Below are positions 49,133 to 57,875 of a stretch of DNA of 64,000 nucleotides, one piece after another. The stretch's first letter is position 1. Every line of letters begins with the position of its first letter. A program made the translations under genes and the position numbers. This DNA is from a virus: positions 28,408 through 92,407 of the IMG/VR virus record IMGVR_UViG_3300023179_000054. The stretch is one strand, 5' to 3'. The notes below the pieces were generated by a model that was not told the DNA's origin, made no database searches, and saw only the letters and a program-made list of their open reading frames with translations.

Positions 49133-50998
49133 TTAATCCTTGAACGTTAATACGGTATTTAGTTTAACTAAGATGCCATTTTCATTTAGGTGTGTAACAC
49201 GACCTTCTGAATCAGCATATTGTCCTGAACCAACATATATAAGTCCTAAGTCCTTTGCTTCTTTAACAACGGACTTTTTAGCAGGTGATGCCTTTTTACT
49301 TTTCATTCTTTCGAGTTCAATCTTTTTATCCATCATCTTGGATTCATGATCTTTATTGATTAATTCATTTTTACTAACAGGTTGTTCTTCGGTATTTTTA
49401 TCAATTTCTTGTTGAACGGCAGCCTGTGTTATTTGTTGTTGAGCCTGAAACTGCAATTGGTTTTGTTGATCCTGCATCATTTGGTCTTGTTGAGCCTGCA
49501 TTTGCTGTTGCTGTTGCTGTGCTATAATAGCATTTTCTTTTTCCATCTCACCATTAATTTCTTCAATATCTTCATCGGTCTGTTGAAGAATATTCTTACG
49601 GACCCATAATTGACTAAAATACTTACCGACATATGGATCGGCCGCAGCAAGAACCTGTAATCTATTTGTTAATAGTTCAGCCTCTTTAAGTTCGTCAAAG
49701 TTATTATCTTTTTTATAGTCGTACCAAATGTCTTCCTTAAATTCTCTCCACTCTTCTTCGGTACAGACCTTTTTAAGAACCAACTGGACTCTTAGTAGGT
49801 CATCAAATAGAATAGAGAATTTATTACGGAGTCTTTGAACGAACTTATTAAACTTTAACTCATCTCTGGTGATTTCTGTTGTTCTTCCTAATGAAAAACC
49901 TTGTGTTGGTTCTAAACGAGAAATAGGAACACCAAGTGATTTGTATAGTTTGGTTTGGAAATACTTAACGTCTTCCAATTCACCAAGATTTCTCGCACCT
50001 TCTAATGTGGAGATTTCGGTGCCTTTAGAACCTTCACGGCGAGGCAACCAAAAATCTTCAAGCATGGAAAGATGTTTACGGTCGTCTTTGATTTCACCGG
50101 TTGAGGAATCATAAACTAACTTATTACGATACTTAACCATGATATCACGGACATATTGGTCTGCCTTAATGGTAGGCATATTACCAACATCGATATAAAA
50201 AACTCTTCTTTCTGGCGCGCGGGAGAGACGATAGATAACGGTAGCGTCCTCAACCATACGCAAGTTATTAAATGGTTTAATGGCCTTATGAAGATAAGAA
50301 AGAACCATCGTTTGTTTTGGATCCATTAAACCTGAATTGATGTTAATAATGGAGTCTGGTGCGATCTTAGCACCTAAATTAGTACCTGAACCAATCATAC
50401 CTCTTTCGTTATAGAGATAATACTCAATCTGTCTTTTGATTAGTTCTACACCGGTTTGTGGGTCTCGCATTTTTTGAATTTCACGGATTTTACGAATACG
50501 GCGAGGGTCAATATATTTGATTTCTTCGATGCCAACCGCAGGATTAGTTTCATCGATTATAAGGTGATAAAACAATCTACCATCGATATACCATCTACGG
50601 AAGATATCGTGGCCCATATTACCAAAGTTAAGCAATTTTAGAATGTAGTTGAACTCATCCTCAATACGCTTTTTAATTTGAGGAGGAACTTTTAATTCAT
50701 CTGTATTGATTTCTACTGATGTACCGGAATCTTCAATAACAATAGCCTCATTAACGATTTCGTCAATAGCGGTTTCCGCTTCTGGTTGAATAGCAAGTTC
50801 ACGATACTTTGTGATTAACTGTGTTTCGTTTCTGAATGTACCATCAAGGTCTACATATGTACCATAATAACCGGCACCAGCAACCGTTACCGCCCCATCA
50901 TCGTTCTGAGGTAGTGTGAAGGTTTTATTCTTAGGATCAATTATATTTTGATCCTCTTGTTTTTTAGGGGTACCTATTTCAAATCCGAAGAACTTCAC
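49133..50998 (-). CDS. 20: Portal vertex protein gp20
   Basis: FGFEIGTPKKQEDQN, DIFRRWYIDGRLFYHLIID, IKYIDPRRIRKIREI, LSRAPERRVFYIDVGNMPTIKADQYVRDIM and GRTTEITRDELKFNKFVQRLR are strongly conserved in T4-type portals. Length is 621 aa (T4: 524). A Gln-rich stretch (AQQQQQQMQAQQDQMMQDQQNQ region) follows the core and is unusual. The start is GTG 50998 (AAGGA 7 bases upstream), which sits in an ATGTGA overlap where the ATG is immediately followed by a stop. Confidence 0.95.
   Translation of the reverse strand: MKFFGFEIGTPKKQEDQNIIDPKNKTFTLPQNDDGAVTVAGAGYYGTYVDLDGTFRNETQLITKYRELAIQPEAETAIDEIVNEAIVIEDSGTSVEINTDELKVPPQIKKRIEDEFNYILKLLNFGNMGHDIFRRWYIDGRLFYHLIIDETNPAVGIEEIKYIDPRRIRKIREIQKMRDPQTGVELIKRQIEYYLYNERGMIGSGTNLGAKIAPDSIININSGLMDPKQTMVLSYLHKAIKPFNNLRMVEDATVIYRLSRAPERRVFYIDVGNMPTIKADQYVRDIMVKYRNKLVYDSSTGEIKDDRKHLSMLEDFWLPRREGSKGTEISTLEGARNLGELEDVKYFQTKLYKSLGVPISRLEPTQGFSLGRTTEITRDELKFNKFVQRLRNKFSILFDDLLRVQLVLKKVCTEEEWREFKEDIWYDYKKDNNFDELKEAELLTNRLQVLAAADPYVGKYFSQLWVRKNILQQTDEDIEEINGEMEKENAIIAQQQQQQMQAQQDQMMQDQQNQLQFQAQQQITQAAVQQEIDKNTEEQPVSKNELINKDHESKMMDKKIELERMKSKKASPAKKSVVKEAKDLGLIYVGSGQYADSEGRVTHLNENGILVKLNTVLTFKD
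49156..49162 (-). promoter_or_regulatory. Late-type box CTAAATA inside the end of gene 20
   Basis: CTAAATA on the minus strand within the last codons of gp20, 25 bases before the start of the 718-aa protein gene. Confidence 0.5.
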
Positions 50999-51024
50999 AT
51001 TATAATCCTTTTAATAGATTGAAT

Positions 51025-51050
51025 TCCCATGGAGATTTCTCTCCATGGGA
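51025..51050. promoter_or_regulatory. 11-bp hairpin at the predicted 5' end of the gene 20 transcript
   Basis: TCCCATGGAGA and TCTCCATGGGA form a perfect 11-bp stem with a 4-base loop (GAAA on the minus strand). It begins about two bases after the expected start point of the late box at 51058-51064. There is no U-tract, so a 5' mRNA-protecting hairpin or a processing site is as likely as a terminator for gene 19. Confidence 0.7.
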
Positions 51051-51057
51051 TTAGTAG

Positions 51058-51064
51058 TATTTAG
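51058..51064 (-). promoter_or_regulatory. Late-type promoter box CTAAATA (gene 20)
   Basis: CTAAATA on the minus strand directly after the gp19 stop codon, 60 bases before the GTG start of gp20, with the 51025-51050 hairpin in the leader. Confidence 0.65.
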
Positions 51065-51631
51065 TTATGCGCCACCAACATAATCAGTTGTTTGTATTGG
51101 GAAGACCGATTCCCACCACTGATATGCTAATGCAACACTAAACTCTTCAATCTGGTCGCCTAAACTCCAGTCAAGGTCGATTGGAGCAACATCTGTTGGA
51201 AAAGCACCAACAATCTTATACTGCTTAATCATTTCACCAGTCTTTGCGAACTGGGTGACCCAAGCATCTGCCTGATATAGGTTAGATGTTGCGAGAGCAG
51301 GACTACGAAGGTTGCCAACGTGTGAGTTAAGACCACTCATCCACAACTCAAGGTTGTTTCTGATACGGAAGTTCTCATCGTTAATGACGGTAAAAGACCA
51401 ATCTGTGAATGATCTTGTACCGGCAACTTTGATTTCACGACCAAAGTATGGAACGCTAATCTGTGAAACGCTGTCGCCTGGTAATGATGTTGCTCTGGCC
51501 TTGAAACGAATTTCTTGGTCAAGAGCAGTAAAACCTGCTGCCGGAGGTAGGTTCATAACAACTTCAAAAAGACTGGCGCGGGCACCGTCTAATTGAAGGC
51601 TTGCTCTGAATTCTTGAACATTAAATGCCAT
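51065..51631 (-). CDS. 19: Tail tube protein gp19
   Basis: The 188-aa protein (T4: 163) has RASLFEVVMNLPPAAG, FKARATSLPGDSVSQISVPYFGREIKVAGTRSFTDWSFTVINDENF, conserved in gp19 tube proteins, and ends IEEFSVALAYQWWES. Subunits stack into the hollow tube inside the sheath. Gene order sheath then tube then portal is as in T4. Confidence 0.93.
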   Translation of the reverse strand: MAFNVQEFRASLQLDGARASLFEVVMNLPPAAGFTALDQEIRFKARATSLPGDSVSQISVPYFGREIKVAGTRSFTDWSFTVINDENFRIRNNLELWMSGLNSHVGNLRSPALATSNLYQADAWVTQFAKTGEMIKQYKIVGAFPTDVAPIDLDWSLGDQIEEFSVALAYQWWESVFPIQTTDYVGGA

Positions 51632-51653
51632 TTGTTTTTTCTCCTATTCTTTC

Positions 51654-51661
51654 TATTTATT
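51654..51661 (-). promoter_or_regulatory. Late-type promoter candidate AATAAATA (gene 19)
   Basis: AATAAATA on the minus strand, one base from T4 TATAAATA, 22 bases before the gp19 start, and overlapping the gp18 stop. Confidence 0.5.
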
Positions 51662-53336
51662 AGAATTTGCCGACGATTTCGGAGAAGGCAACTCCGGTGC
51701 GTACCGCAACGAAGTTCAACTGGATAAAGTTGATTGCGCGGGCAGGCTTAATGTAAATGTCTCCGACGAAACGATTTCCGTCGATGACCTCTGGTGTATT
51801 GTTTGTTTCGTCACAGACAACTTTGTATTCATAGATACCACGGCGACCTTTAACGTCACGTAGGAATGGTTCTACGAGGGCAACGAACTGGGCTCTTGTG
51901 AACTCATCGTTGAACTCGAATAGTGAATACTTGGCTGCTCTTGAGATTGACTTCTCAAGGACGATAAACAATCTACGAACGTTAATACGGTCGAAAGCTG
52001 ATGGCTTAGCAGTCATGGTCTTATCACCATAAAGAACTGTGCCTGTACCCATCATGGTTACAACTGGGTTGATTGAGTTCTTATAAAGTGTGTCTCTATC
52101 AGCCTGATTAGGAGACCAAGCAAGTTGAACAACGTTCTTAACAAGACCTCGGTTTAGACCAGCTGGTGACCACCATGGATCACGATTAAGATCGGTTGCC
52201 GCACAGAGACCAGCAATATCACCGTTGAGAGGAACCCAACGATAAAGGTTGTTATACTTGTCGAATTGCTTTTTCCAACCTGAGTCGAGAACAGCATATG
52301 AAGATGAGTTGAAATCATTTCTGTAAGAAACAATATCACCTGCTTCGCTTCCTGAGTTATTAACAACATCGGCCATTAGAGGAGAAATGAATGTAACCAA
52401 ATCTTTTCTATGTTCTGCGATGTTATCAACGATGTATTCGGAAACTGTCTGAGAAGCAGCACCGGTCATCAATAGGGAAACATCAACTGAATCGATATTG
52501 TTAAATAAATCATAAGCAGTTGTTAGATTTCCGTCGGTTGGTGTACCAAACGCACCGTTGGCAAGTGTTAATGTTGAAACGTTTGCTGTAAATGTTGTAT
52601 TCGCAGCGATGCTTCCCCAGTTAGCCTCAAGTTCATTAATGATATAAATGTATTCTGATTTATCTTTAATGACGTTTACGTAGTAGTTTGAAGAACCGTC
52701 ATCGTTCTTAGCGTCAATCGCTTTAGAAACATATGAATATCTTTCAAGAACGGTATTAGGAACGCCAGAAAACTTACCTAAGGTATCAACAACGATAATG
52801 TGCATTTCGTCGTTAGCACCACCTCTTGATGATGTCCAGTTAGATGTGCCTGGAGTACCATTAAAGTTTGGAGCGTATGTCCAAGAAGCAAACGCTACTG
52901 AGTTTGCTGAACCAAAGATGGAAACTTTTAGGCCGTTTCCAAGTTCTGATGGATAACGAGCAGCAACAACACCGTATTCAGAGTTTGCTGAAAGATCGAG
53001 ATATGTATTTTCGTAGTGATTTTCATTTTGAATAACAAGAGGACGGATGCCTGATGTTGCGTTGTTAGCCTTTGTTGTATCACAAGCACGAACTAACTGA
53101 AGGTTCTGTGCGTATGAAAGGAAGTTTGCTGCGGTGAAGAATGATGTAAATGTGTTTTGGCTTGGTTTTCCAAACCAACGAACAAGGTCTACTTCATTTG
53201 AAATTGTCATAATGTGATTAACTGGACCCCAATCAAAGTTGCCGGCAAAACCTCCTGCTGTGGTGGATAGTGATGGTACAATGGTCGTAAGATCGATTTC
53301 AGACCAAGTCACACCAGGGGAAATTTGATATGCCAT
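51660..53336 (-). CDS. 18: Tail sheath protein gp18
   Basis: Start MAYQISPGVTWSEIDLTTIVPSLSTTAGGFAGNFDWGPVN is characteristic of T4-type sheaths. The C-terminus (IKPARAINFIQLNFVAVRTGVAFSEIVGKF) holds the conserved domain that interlocks subunits. Length is 558 aa (T4: 659); the difference lies in the variable outer domains. It contracts to drive the tube through the host envelope. Confidence 0.95.
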   Translation of the reverse strand: MAYQISPGVTWSEIDLTTIVPSLSTTAGGFAGNFDWGPVNHIMTISNEVDLVRWFGKPSQNTFTSFFTAANFLSYAQNLQLVRACDTTKANNATSGIRPLVIQNENHYENTYLDLSANSEYGVVAARYPSELGNGLKVSIFGSANSVAFASWTYAPNFNGTPGTSNWTSSRGGANDEMHIIVVDTLGKFSGVPNTVLERYSYVSKAIDAKNDDGSSNYYVNVIKDKSEYIYIINELEANWGSIAANTTFTANVSTLTLANGAFGTPTDGNLTTAYDLFNNIDSVDVSLLMTGAASQTVSEYIVDNIAEHRKDLVTFISPLMADVVNNSGSEAGDIVSYRNDFNSSSYAVLDSGWKKQFDKYNNLYRWVPLNGDIAGLCAATDLNRDPWWSPAGLNRGLVKNVVQLAWSPNQADRDTLYKNSINPVVTMMGTGTVLYGDKTMTAKPSAFDRINVRRLFIVLEKSISRAAKYSLFEFNDEFTRAQFVALVEPFLRDVKGRRGIYEYKVVCDETNNTPEVIDGNRFVGDIYIKPARAINFIQLNFVAVRTGVAFSEIVGKF

Positions 53337-53395
53337 TTTTTACTCCTTTTATAGGTTGGAATGGTGTATAATATCCATTTCAATATATTTAGCAT

Positions 53396-53402
53396 TTTGA
53401 TG
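53396..53402 (-). promoter_or_regulatory. Late-type promoter box CTAAATA (gene 18)
   Basis: CTAAATA on the minus strand, 60 bases before the gp18 start codon, in the 78-base gap after gene 17. Confidence 0.65.
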
Positions 53403-53414
53403 TTTTCCAAAAGT

Positions 53415-55085
53415 TTACAGTCTTGGATCCCATCTTTCGTCTATAAAGGATAAACCATTCTTATCGGCATTAGACCATAAATCACCATTATCATCTTTTT
53501 CCACTATATCATTAAGACCATTATCAATAAACCCAAAGGGTGTGTGGTCGACGTCCAGAATATCCATTTGCTCTTTCGATAGAACAAAACGGATGTCATT
53601 AGAAACCGTCTCTTTAAATAATCTTTGAGAGGTTAACCACCCAAAATGAACCAAGGTCATAGCAAGGTCGTCATTACTACCTTCTTCGGCCATAAATGTT
53701 TTCTTGGTAGCCGAGAATGATGATAGTTCCATGATAGTATCAGCATCATTTATAATCAGTTTGTCATTTTCTACAAGTGCCTTCAAATTAGCACAACCAA
53801 TCATTTTAGTCTGCGCGGACATTTTAAGACCGAAAGCTAACTTATTCTTACCTGCCGCAAAACCACCGGAAGCCTGTGTTCCTTGTTTACCTTTTTGTTG
53901 AAACTTTAAAAGGTTATCGTAGTTCAATTCAAAATGAAGAATATCCGCAACCTGTAGACCGATAGAGTTGATTTCTACAAGGACAAAAGCATCATTAAAA
54001 CGTTTTGCTACGGAGTATATAACAGTAGGTAATAACAGAGGTGCTATTTCGTTGTTTCTATATTTAGCAACCTGCCTATATGGTATTTCTGAAACATCAA
54101 ACACCGAGAATGTGGAGTAATCAAGTCCCTGGCCTTCTGCCACATCTACGCAAATGACATAGGTTCTTTTTGGTTCTGGTAGTTCATAGACATCCAAATT
54201 GTTTTGAGATTCAATAGGCGATTTAAAAGATAAAGTCCTGAGTTTAGCGCCAGAGATAAGAGTATTGGTAGAACCAAGGAATTCACAACCAAACTCTTGG
54301 TCGAACTGACGTTGGCTGGTGTTTCTAATAGTTTGCTCAGCCCACTTTTGGTCTCTGCCTGGCACCATCGACCAGTGGATTTCAATAGGTTTGTAATCTG
54401 ACCTACCCTCGGTCGCATCCATCCACATCTTATAGAAAAGATTCATTCCATTTGGTGTAGAAACGATAACAACCTTAGAACTTTTACCAGAAGAAATGGT
54501 GGGATAGGTAGAAGCAAAGAATTCTTCAGCTATGTTATTGGGAACGAACGCAAACTCGTCCAAGAAAATAATGTTGAACGACATACCACGAACGGAACTA
54601 CCTGAGGTAGAGTCGGCAAGGACTCTCGAACCATTAGCAAGGTGAATAGAACCTTTGTTCCATTCTTTGATACCTTGCTTGAGAAACATAGGTAGATACT
54701 CAAATGCCAGTTTCAATCTCTGTAGGATTTCACGGGCGGTAGGCGCACGGTTTGCCAAGATGGCAATCATCATGTTCTCTGAAAATAGCACCTGGTGTAG
54801 CAAATATGCCACACTTGTAGTCGTTTTTCCAACCTGTCGTGGGAGTTTACAGATAGCAAAGCGGTTGTGATAGAAGGTGTTTAACATCTCTTCTTGAAAG
54901 TCCCACATCTCAAATGGCATAAGGCCTTTATCGATGTTGACGATTTTCATATATTTCTTGGCAAAGTATACCGGGTCATCCGCACATTTTAGATATTCAT
55001 CTAATTCTTTTTGTGTGAATGAATGGCGGTACTGTTCGCTTGGTAGATTAGGATTGTTCTGGTAGCTGAACGGTAATCGCGCCAT
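53415..55085 (-). CDS. 17: Terminase large subunit gp17
   Basis: The 556-aa protein (T4: 610) has CKLPRQVGKTTT (Walker A, about residues 80-90), NIIFLDEFAF (Walker B, about 171-180) and VSTPNG (motif III). The nuclease domain begins with VICVDVAEGQGLDYSTFSVF, Asp at about residue 314 being the first metal ligand. It translocates DNA into the prohead and cuts it. It overlaps gene 16 by 38 bases, as in related phages. Confidence 0.95.
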   Translation of the reverse strand: MARLPFSYQNNPNLPSEQYRHSFTQKELDEYLKCADDPVYFAKKYMKIVNIDKGLMPFEMWDFQEEMLNTFYHNRFAICKLPRQVGKTTTSVAYLLHQVLFSENMMIAILANRAPTAREILQRLKLAFEYLPMFLKQGIKEWNKGSIHLANGSRVLADSTSGSSVRGMSFNIIFLDEFAFVPNNIAEEFFASTYPTISSGKSSKVVIVSTPNGMNLFYKMWMDATEGRSDYKPIEIHWSMVPGRDQKWAEQTIRNTSQRQFDQEFGCEFLGSTNTLISGAKLRTLSFKSPIESQNNLDVYELPEPKRTYVICVDVAEGQGLDYSTFSVFDVSEIPYRQVAKYRNNEIAPLLLPTVIYSVAKRFNDAFVLVEINSIGLQVADILHFELNYDNLLKFQQKGKQGTQASGGFAAGKNKLAFGLKMSAQTKMIGCANLKALVENDKLIINDADTIMELSSFSATKKTFMAEEGSNDDLAMTLVHFGWLTSQRLFKETVSNDIRFVLSKEQMDILDVDHTPFGFIDNGLNDIVEKDDNGDLWSNADKNGLSFIDERWDPRL

Positions 55086-55524
55086 CTTCTTCTTTCTTTT
55101 TCTTTATGGCCGACAATAACTCGGCTGCCGAACCAACAAAGACTGCTTGTTCTACATTAATGTTGCCGGCATCTGGATTCTTGACACGAGGATCCGAATC
55201 CTTGGCAGGTTCTTTTAAATCCTTAGTCATCTTCTGAAGATTATATAGGTCTTTAGTCGTGTCTCCAACGGTCTTAATTAGTGTGGAAACGACCTCGAAT
55301 CCTCTTGCTGATTCGTTTTGTCTTGCTATCGTTGATATTTCTTCAATAGCATCATTACCTTTTTCGATAAGATTGCGAAGAACCTTACGAGCAAGGATAT
55401 AATCTTCCTCTTGGTCCGTTAGACCACTTGGAGGAGGTTCATAAGAAACTACCTCCTTCTTTGGTTCAGGAGGTGTTTCATGGTCGATGCCTAAAGCATC
55501 TGAAAGATTTTTATCAAGTCCCAT
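55048..55524 (-). CDS. 16: Terminase small subunit gp16
   Basis: The 158-aa protein (T4: 164) begins GLDKNLSDALGIDHETPPEPK and has a central helical region (LVLRNLIEKGNDAIEEISTIARQNESARGFEVVSTLIKT-like), as in T4 gp16, ending with a short tail. Position directly before gene 17 supports it. It recognises and regulates DNA packaging initiation. Confidence 0.85.
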   Translation of the reverse strand: MGLDKNLSDALGIDHETPPEPKKEVVSYEPPPSGLTDQEEDYILARKVLRNLIEKGNDAIEEISTIARQNESARGFEVVSTLIKTVGDTTKDLYNLQKMTKDLKEPAKDSDPRVKNPDAGNINVEQAVFVGSAAELLSAIKKKKEEDGAITVQLPEQS

Positions 55525-55546
55525 AATAAACCTATATGTTATTAAC

Positions 55547-55553
55547 TATTTAG
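55547..55553 (-). promoter_or_regulatory. Late-type promoter box CTAAATA (genes 16/17)
   Basis: CTAAATA on the minus strand overlapping the last codon and stop of the P450 gene, 23 bases before the gp16 start codon. The terminase pair thus has its own late start. Confidence 0.65.
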
Positions 55554-56725
55554 CATTTTTTTAATATGATGTTGGAAATGATATCGGCATTTCCAGAACC
55601 AGAAACTTTATATTTTAATTCTTCATTCTTTGTTAGTATTTGGTATTTACCAATTTTATCTAACAATATCTCCAAATAAACGGTAAGTAGTTCTTTGGAT
55701 ATAGCAAGAGCAATACAGGCATGGACTCCATGACCCCATGCGAGATGTGCCGCATTATCTCTATATATATCAAATTCATCTGGATTTTTAAATTTATTAG
55801 GGTCTCTATTGGCCGACTCAAGACATGCTGCTACTCTATCACCAGGTTTTAAATTGATATTATGTAAAGTAATTTCTTTTAAAACGGTTCTGGAAAATCT
55901 TCCTGTTGATGTATTAAACCTTAGCGACTCGTTTACTGCTAATGGAATAAGTGATTTATCTTTCAATAAAATATCAAGTTGATTTTCCCTGTATAAATCA
56001 AGGGTTAAAAACTGTAATGCGGATATTAATGAACCAGCACCAGATACCATAGGCCCACCAATCATCAAAGAAAACTCATCCATTTTCTTTGGATTATTAT
56101 TCAAGTATTCGTTATAGATTCCAGGGCCAGTAGAAGGTATTTTCTTTCTTGTGGTATCTACTATTTTTTTGTAATTTTGTAATACCTTTTCAAATTTATC
56201 TGTAAAATTCTCAATAGTATCCTTAGATGTGGAAAAAGGATTATACTTTTGTGATTGTATAACAACATCTTTCACAAAAGGTTTATAGAGAGGAAGGTTT
56301 ATAATTTCTGCTGAGGCCCATGCCGCCAATTCTTCGGTCAATTCCGATATATTTAATTCGATTTTACCATCAAAATGTTCTATAGCCTTTTCAGCAAATA
56401 GTTTAGATATCCTTTTTATATTGTCTTTGCTATAGGCATTTTTAACAACATTCTTTAAATCGTTATGAATAGGATTATCACTCGCACCTAACGTAGTGCC
56501 AAATCTACGTGGGTCTTCTATAAGTAAATTACCTTTTGCTGATGAGAAAATATCTGGGTTATTAAGAATAAGATAAACATCTTCATATCGGGTCATAACA
56601 TATAGATTATACTTTTCACTCCAATATGCCGTTTCAGCATTTCGGAGTTCTTCGTATATTTTATGTTTATTTAATAACCATTCATTAGATTGAGGTTCAA
56701 ATTTTTCCATTAACAATATTTTCAT
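55550..56725 (-). CDS. Cytochrome P450
   Basis: The 391-aa protein matches a bacterial soluble P450 in length and layout. VNESLRF contains the ExxR pair (E266, R269), and AWGHGVHACIAL (about 329-340) is the heme loop, with C337 as the axial ligand and W in place of the usual Phe. The I-helix (MIGGPMVSGAGSLISAL, about 221-237) lacks the acid-Thr pair (Gly-Ser instead), so oxygen activation may differ. The C-terminal GSGNADIIS region is also typical. No redox partner is seen nearby. It overlaps the upstream virion gene by 29 bases, or 14 if ATG 56710 is used. P450 genes are rare in phages. Confidence 0.9.
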   Translation of the reverse strand: MKILLMEKFEPQSNEWLLNKHKIYEELRNAETAYWSEKYNLYVMTRYEDVYLILNNPDIFSSAKGNLLIEDPRRFGTTLGASDNPIHNDLKNVVKNAYSKDNIKRISKLFAEKAIEHFDGKIELNISELTEELAAWASAEIINLPLYKPFVKDVVIQSQKYNPFSTSKDTIENFTDKFEKVLQNYKKIVDTTRKKIPSTGPGIYNEYLNNNPKKMDEFSLMIGGPMVSGAGSLISALQFLTLDLYRENQLDILLKDKSLIPLAVNESLRFNTSTGRFSRTVLKEITLHNINLKPGDRVAACLESANRDPNKFKNPDEFDIYRDNAAHLAWGHGVHACIALAISKELLTVYLEILLDKIGKYQILTKNEELKYKVSGSGNADIISNIILKKC

Positions 56726-57206
56726 ACTCTTGTATTAGTTCACGAAATCTCTTTTTTTGAGCGGCGGTTAGACCGTCAAATGTATTAAAATTTATATCTT
56801 CATAATTTATATTATTGTTTCTTATAAAATCACCAAATACTCTTTCAAAGACTTGATAATTAATCCATTTTCCTACACTATCGGCCCAAAAATAATCTTT
56901 TCCATCATCAGGTTTAGGAGTAAAATTGTTTTCTTTATCGTATACCGTATCTATCTCTGCGATTGGCACCTCATCTATAACATACTTATCGGTCCAACCA
57001 TAGTTTGTTTTTACATATTCGGTATGAACGTGCTTTTGAAATATACTTGGTTCTGGTCTTGGTGAACGAGTAAATCTTTCAAAACCTTTTGGTGGATTTT
57101 CTGGGTCAAAGTTAGGATAAAACATACGAAGGTTCAATCCCATAATAGGATGACCTACTGCTTTACCTCTTTCTACTTTAATATATAATTCTTCTGAATC
57201 TTCCAT
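56697..57206 (-). CDS. Hypothetical phage protein, 169 aa
   Basis: HPIMGLNLRMFYPNFDPENPPKGFERFTRSPRP at the N-terminus and KDYFWADSVGKWINYQVFERVFGDFIRNNN later are recognisable phrases of an unassigned family in marine T4-like phages. It lies between the glycine-rich fibre protein and P450. Function unknown; a virion or packaging role is likely from place. Confidence 0.65.
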   Translation of the reverse strand: MEDSEELYIKVERGKAVGHPIMGLNLRMFYPNFDPENPPKGFERFTRSPRPEPSIFQKHVHTEYVKTNYGWTDKYVIDEVPIAEIDTVYDKENNFTPKPDDGKDYFWADSVGKWINYQVFERVFGDFIRNNNINYEDINFNTFDGLTAAQKKRFRELIQEYENIVNGKI

Positions 57207-57215
57207 TATTATTCC

Positions 57216-57875
57216 CTATGACCACGAAATGTTTACGTAACCGTTTTGACCGGCAGTAGCATTTTGAGGTGCGGCTGCTCCGCCAGCACCAACAACTACA
57301 GTAATATAAGTATTCCACACAGGATAACCAGATGTTGATAGAAAAGTCCATGACTTTAGTGTTTTTCCACCGGCGCCGCCTGGATATCCATTACCTGAAC
57401 CTTGTTGAGGCCAACCACCGTTTCCACCAGCACCGCCTCCACCTACTGTTACCGTCCCACCTGAACCGCCGCCGTTTGTGCCTGTATGACCGCTACAGTT
57501 GCCGCCGCCATATCCACCACCATCAGCAATAACAGAACCGAATTGACTATAACCTCCATTACCACCATCATAACCGCAGTTTCCATATCCGTAAATGTTG
57601 TGATTATCACCACCACCGCCACCACCTCCGGCAGCAACTACTTCTACTGAAAAAGATTGATAGGCAGGAACTAAAAATGAATATGTGCCTGGTGTAGTTA
57701 ATGATATAGAACCTGGTAGAGGTTTACCATAGGCATCGGAAATTTTAACAGCACCTTTTAAATCACCTAACAAATAACGAGTATCGGCATCACCGAGTCC
57801 AATTAGTGTATTAGAACCTTTAGTTATTTGTGCTATATCACCAAGTGATATTATTCCAGAATTAGCTAATGGCAT
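57216..57875 (-). CDS. Glycine-rich tail fibre/adhesin-like protein
   Basis: Residues 1-80 are beta-rich (LTTPGTYSFLVPAYQSFSVEVVAAGG). Then about 110 residues are built of Gly-rich runs (GGGGGGGD, GGGYGGGNCSG, GGGSGGTVTVGGGGAGGNGG). This resembles the polyglycine-II sandwich of T4-like adhesins such as S16 gp38, where loops between glycine helices bind the receptor. The C-terminus (GAGGAAAPQNATAGQNGYVNISW) closes the fold. It overlaps the S74 fibre gene by 14 bases. Confidence 0.7.
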   Translation of the reverse strand: MPLANSGIISLGDIAQITKGSNTLIGLGDADTRYLLGDLKGAVKISDAYGKPLPGSISLTTPGTYSFLVPAYQSFSVEVVAAGGGGGGGDNHNIYGYGNCGYDGGNGGYSQFGSVIADGGGYGGGNCSGHTGTNGGGSGGTVTVGGGGAGGNGGWPQQGSGNGYPGGAGGKTLKSWTFLSTSGYPVWNTYITVVVGAGGAAAPQNATAGQNGYVNISWS

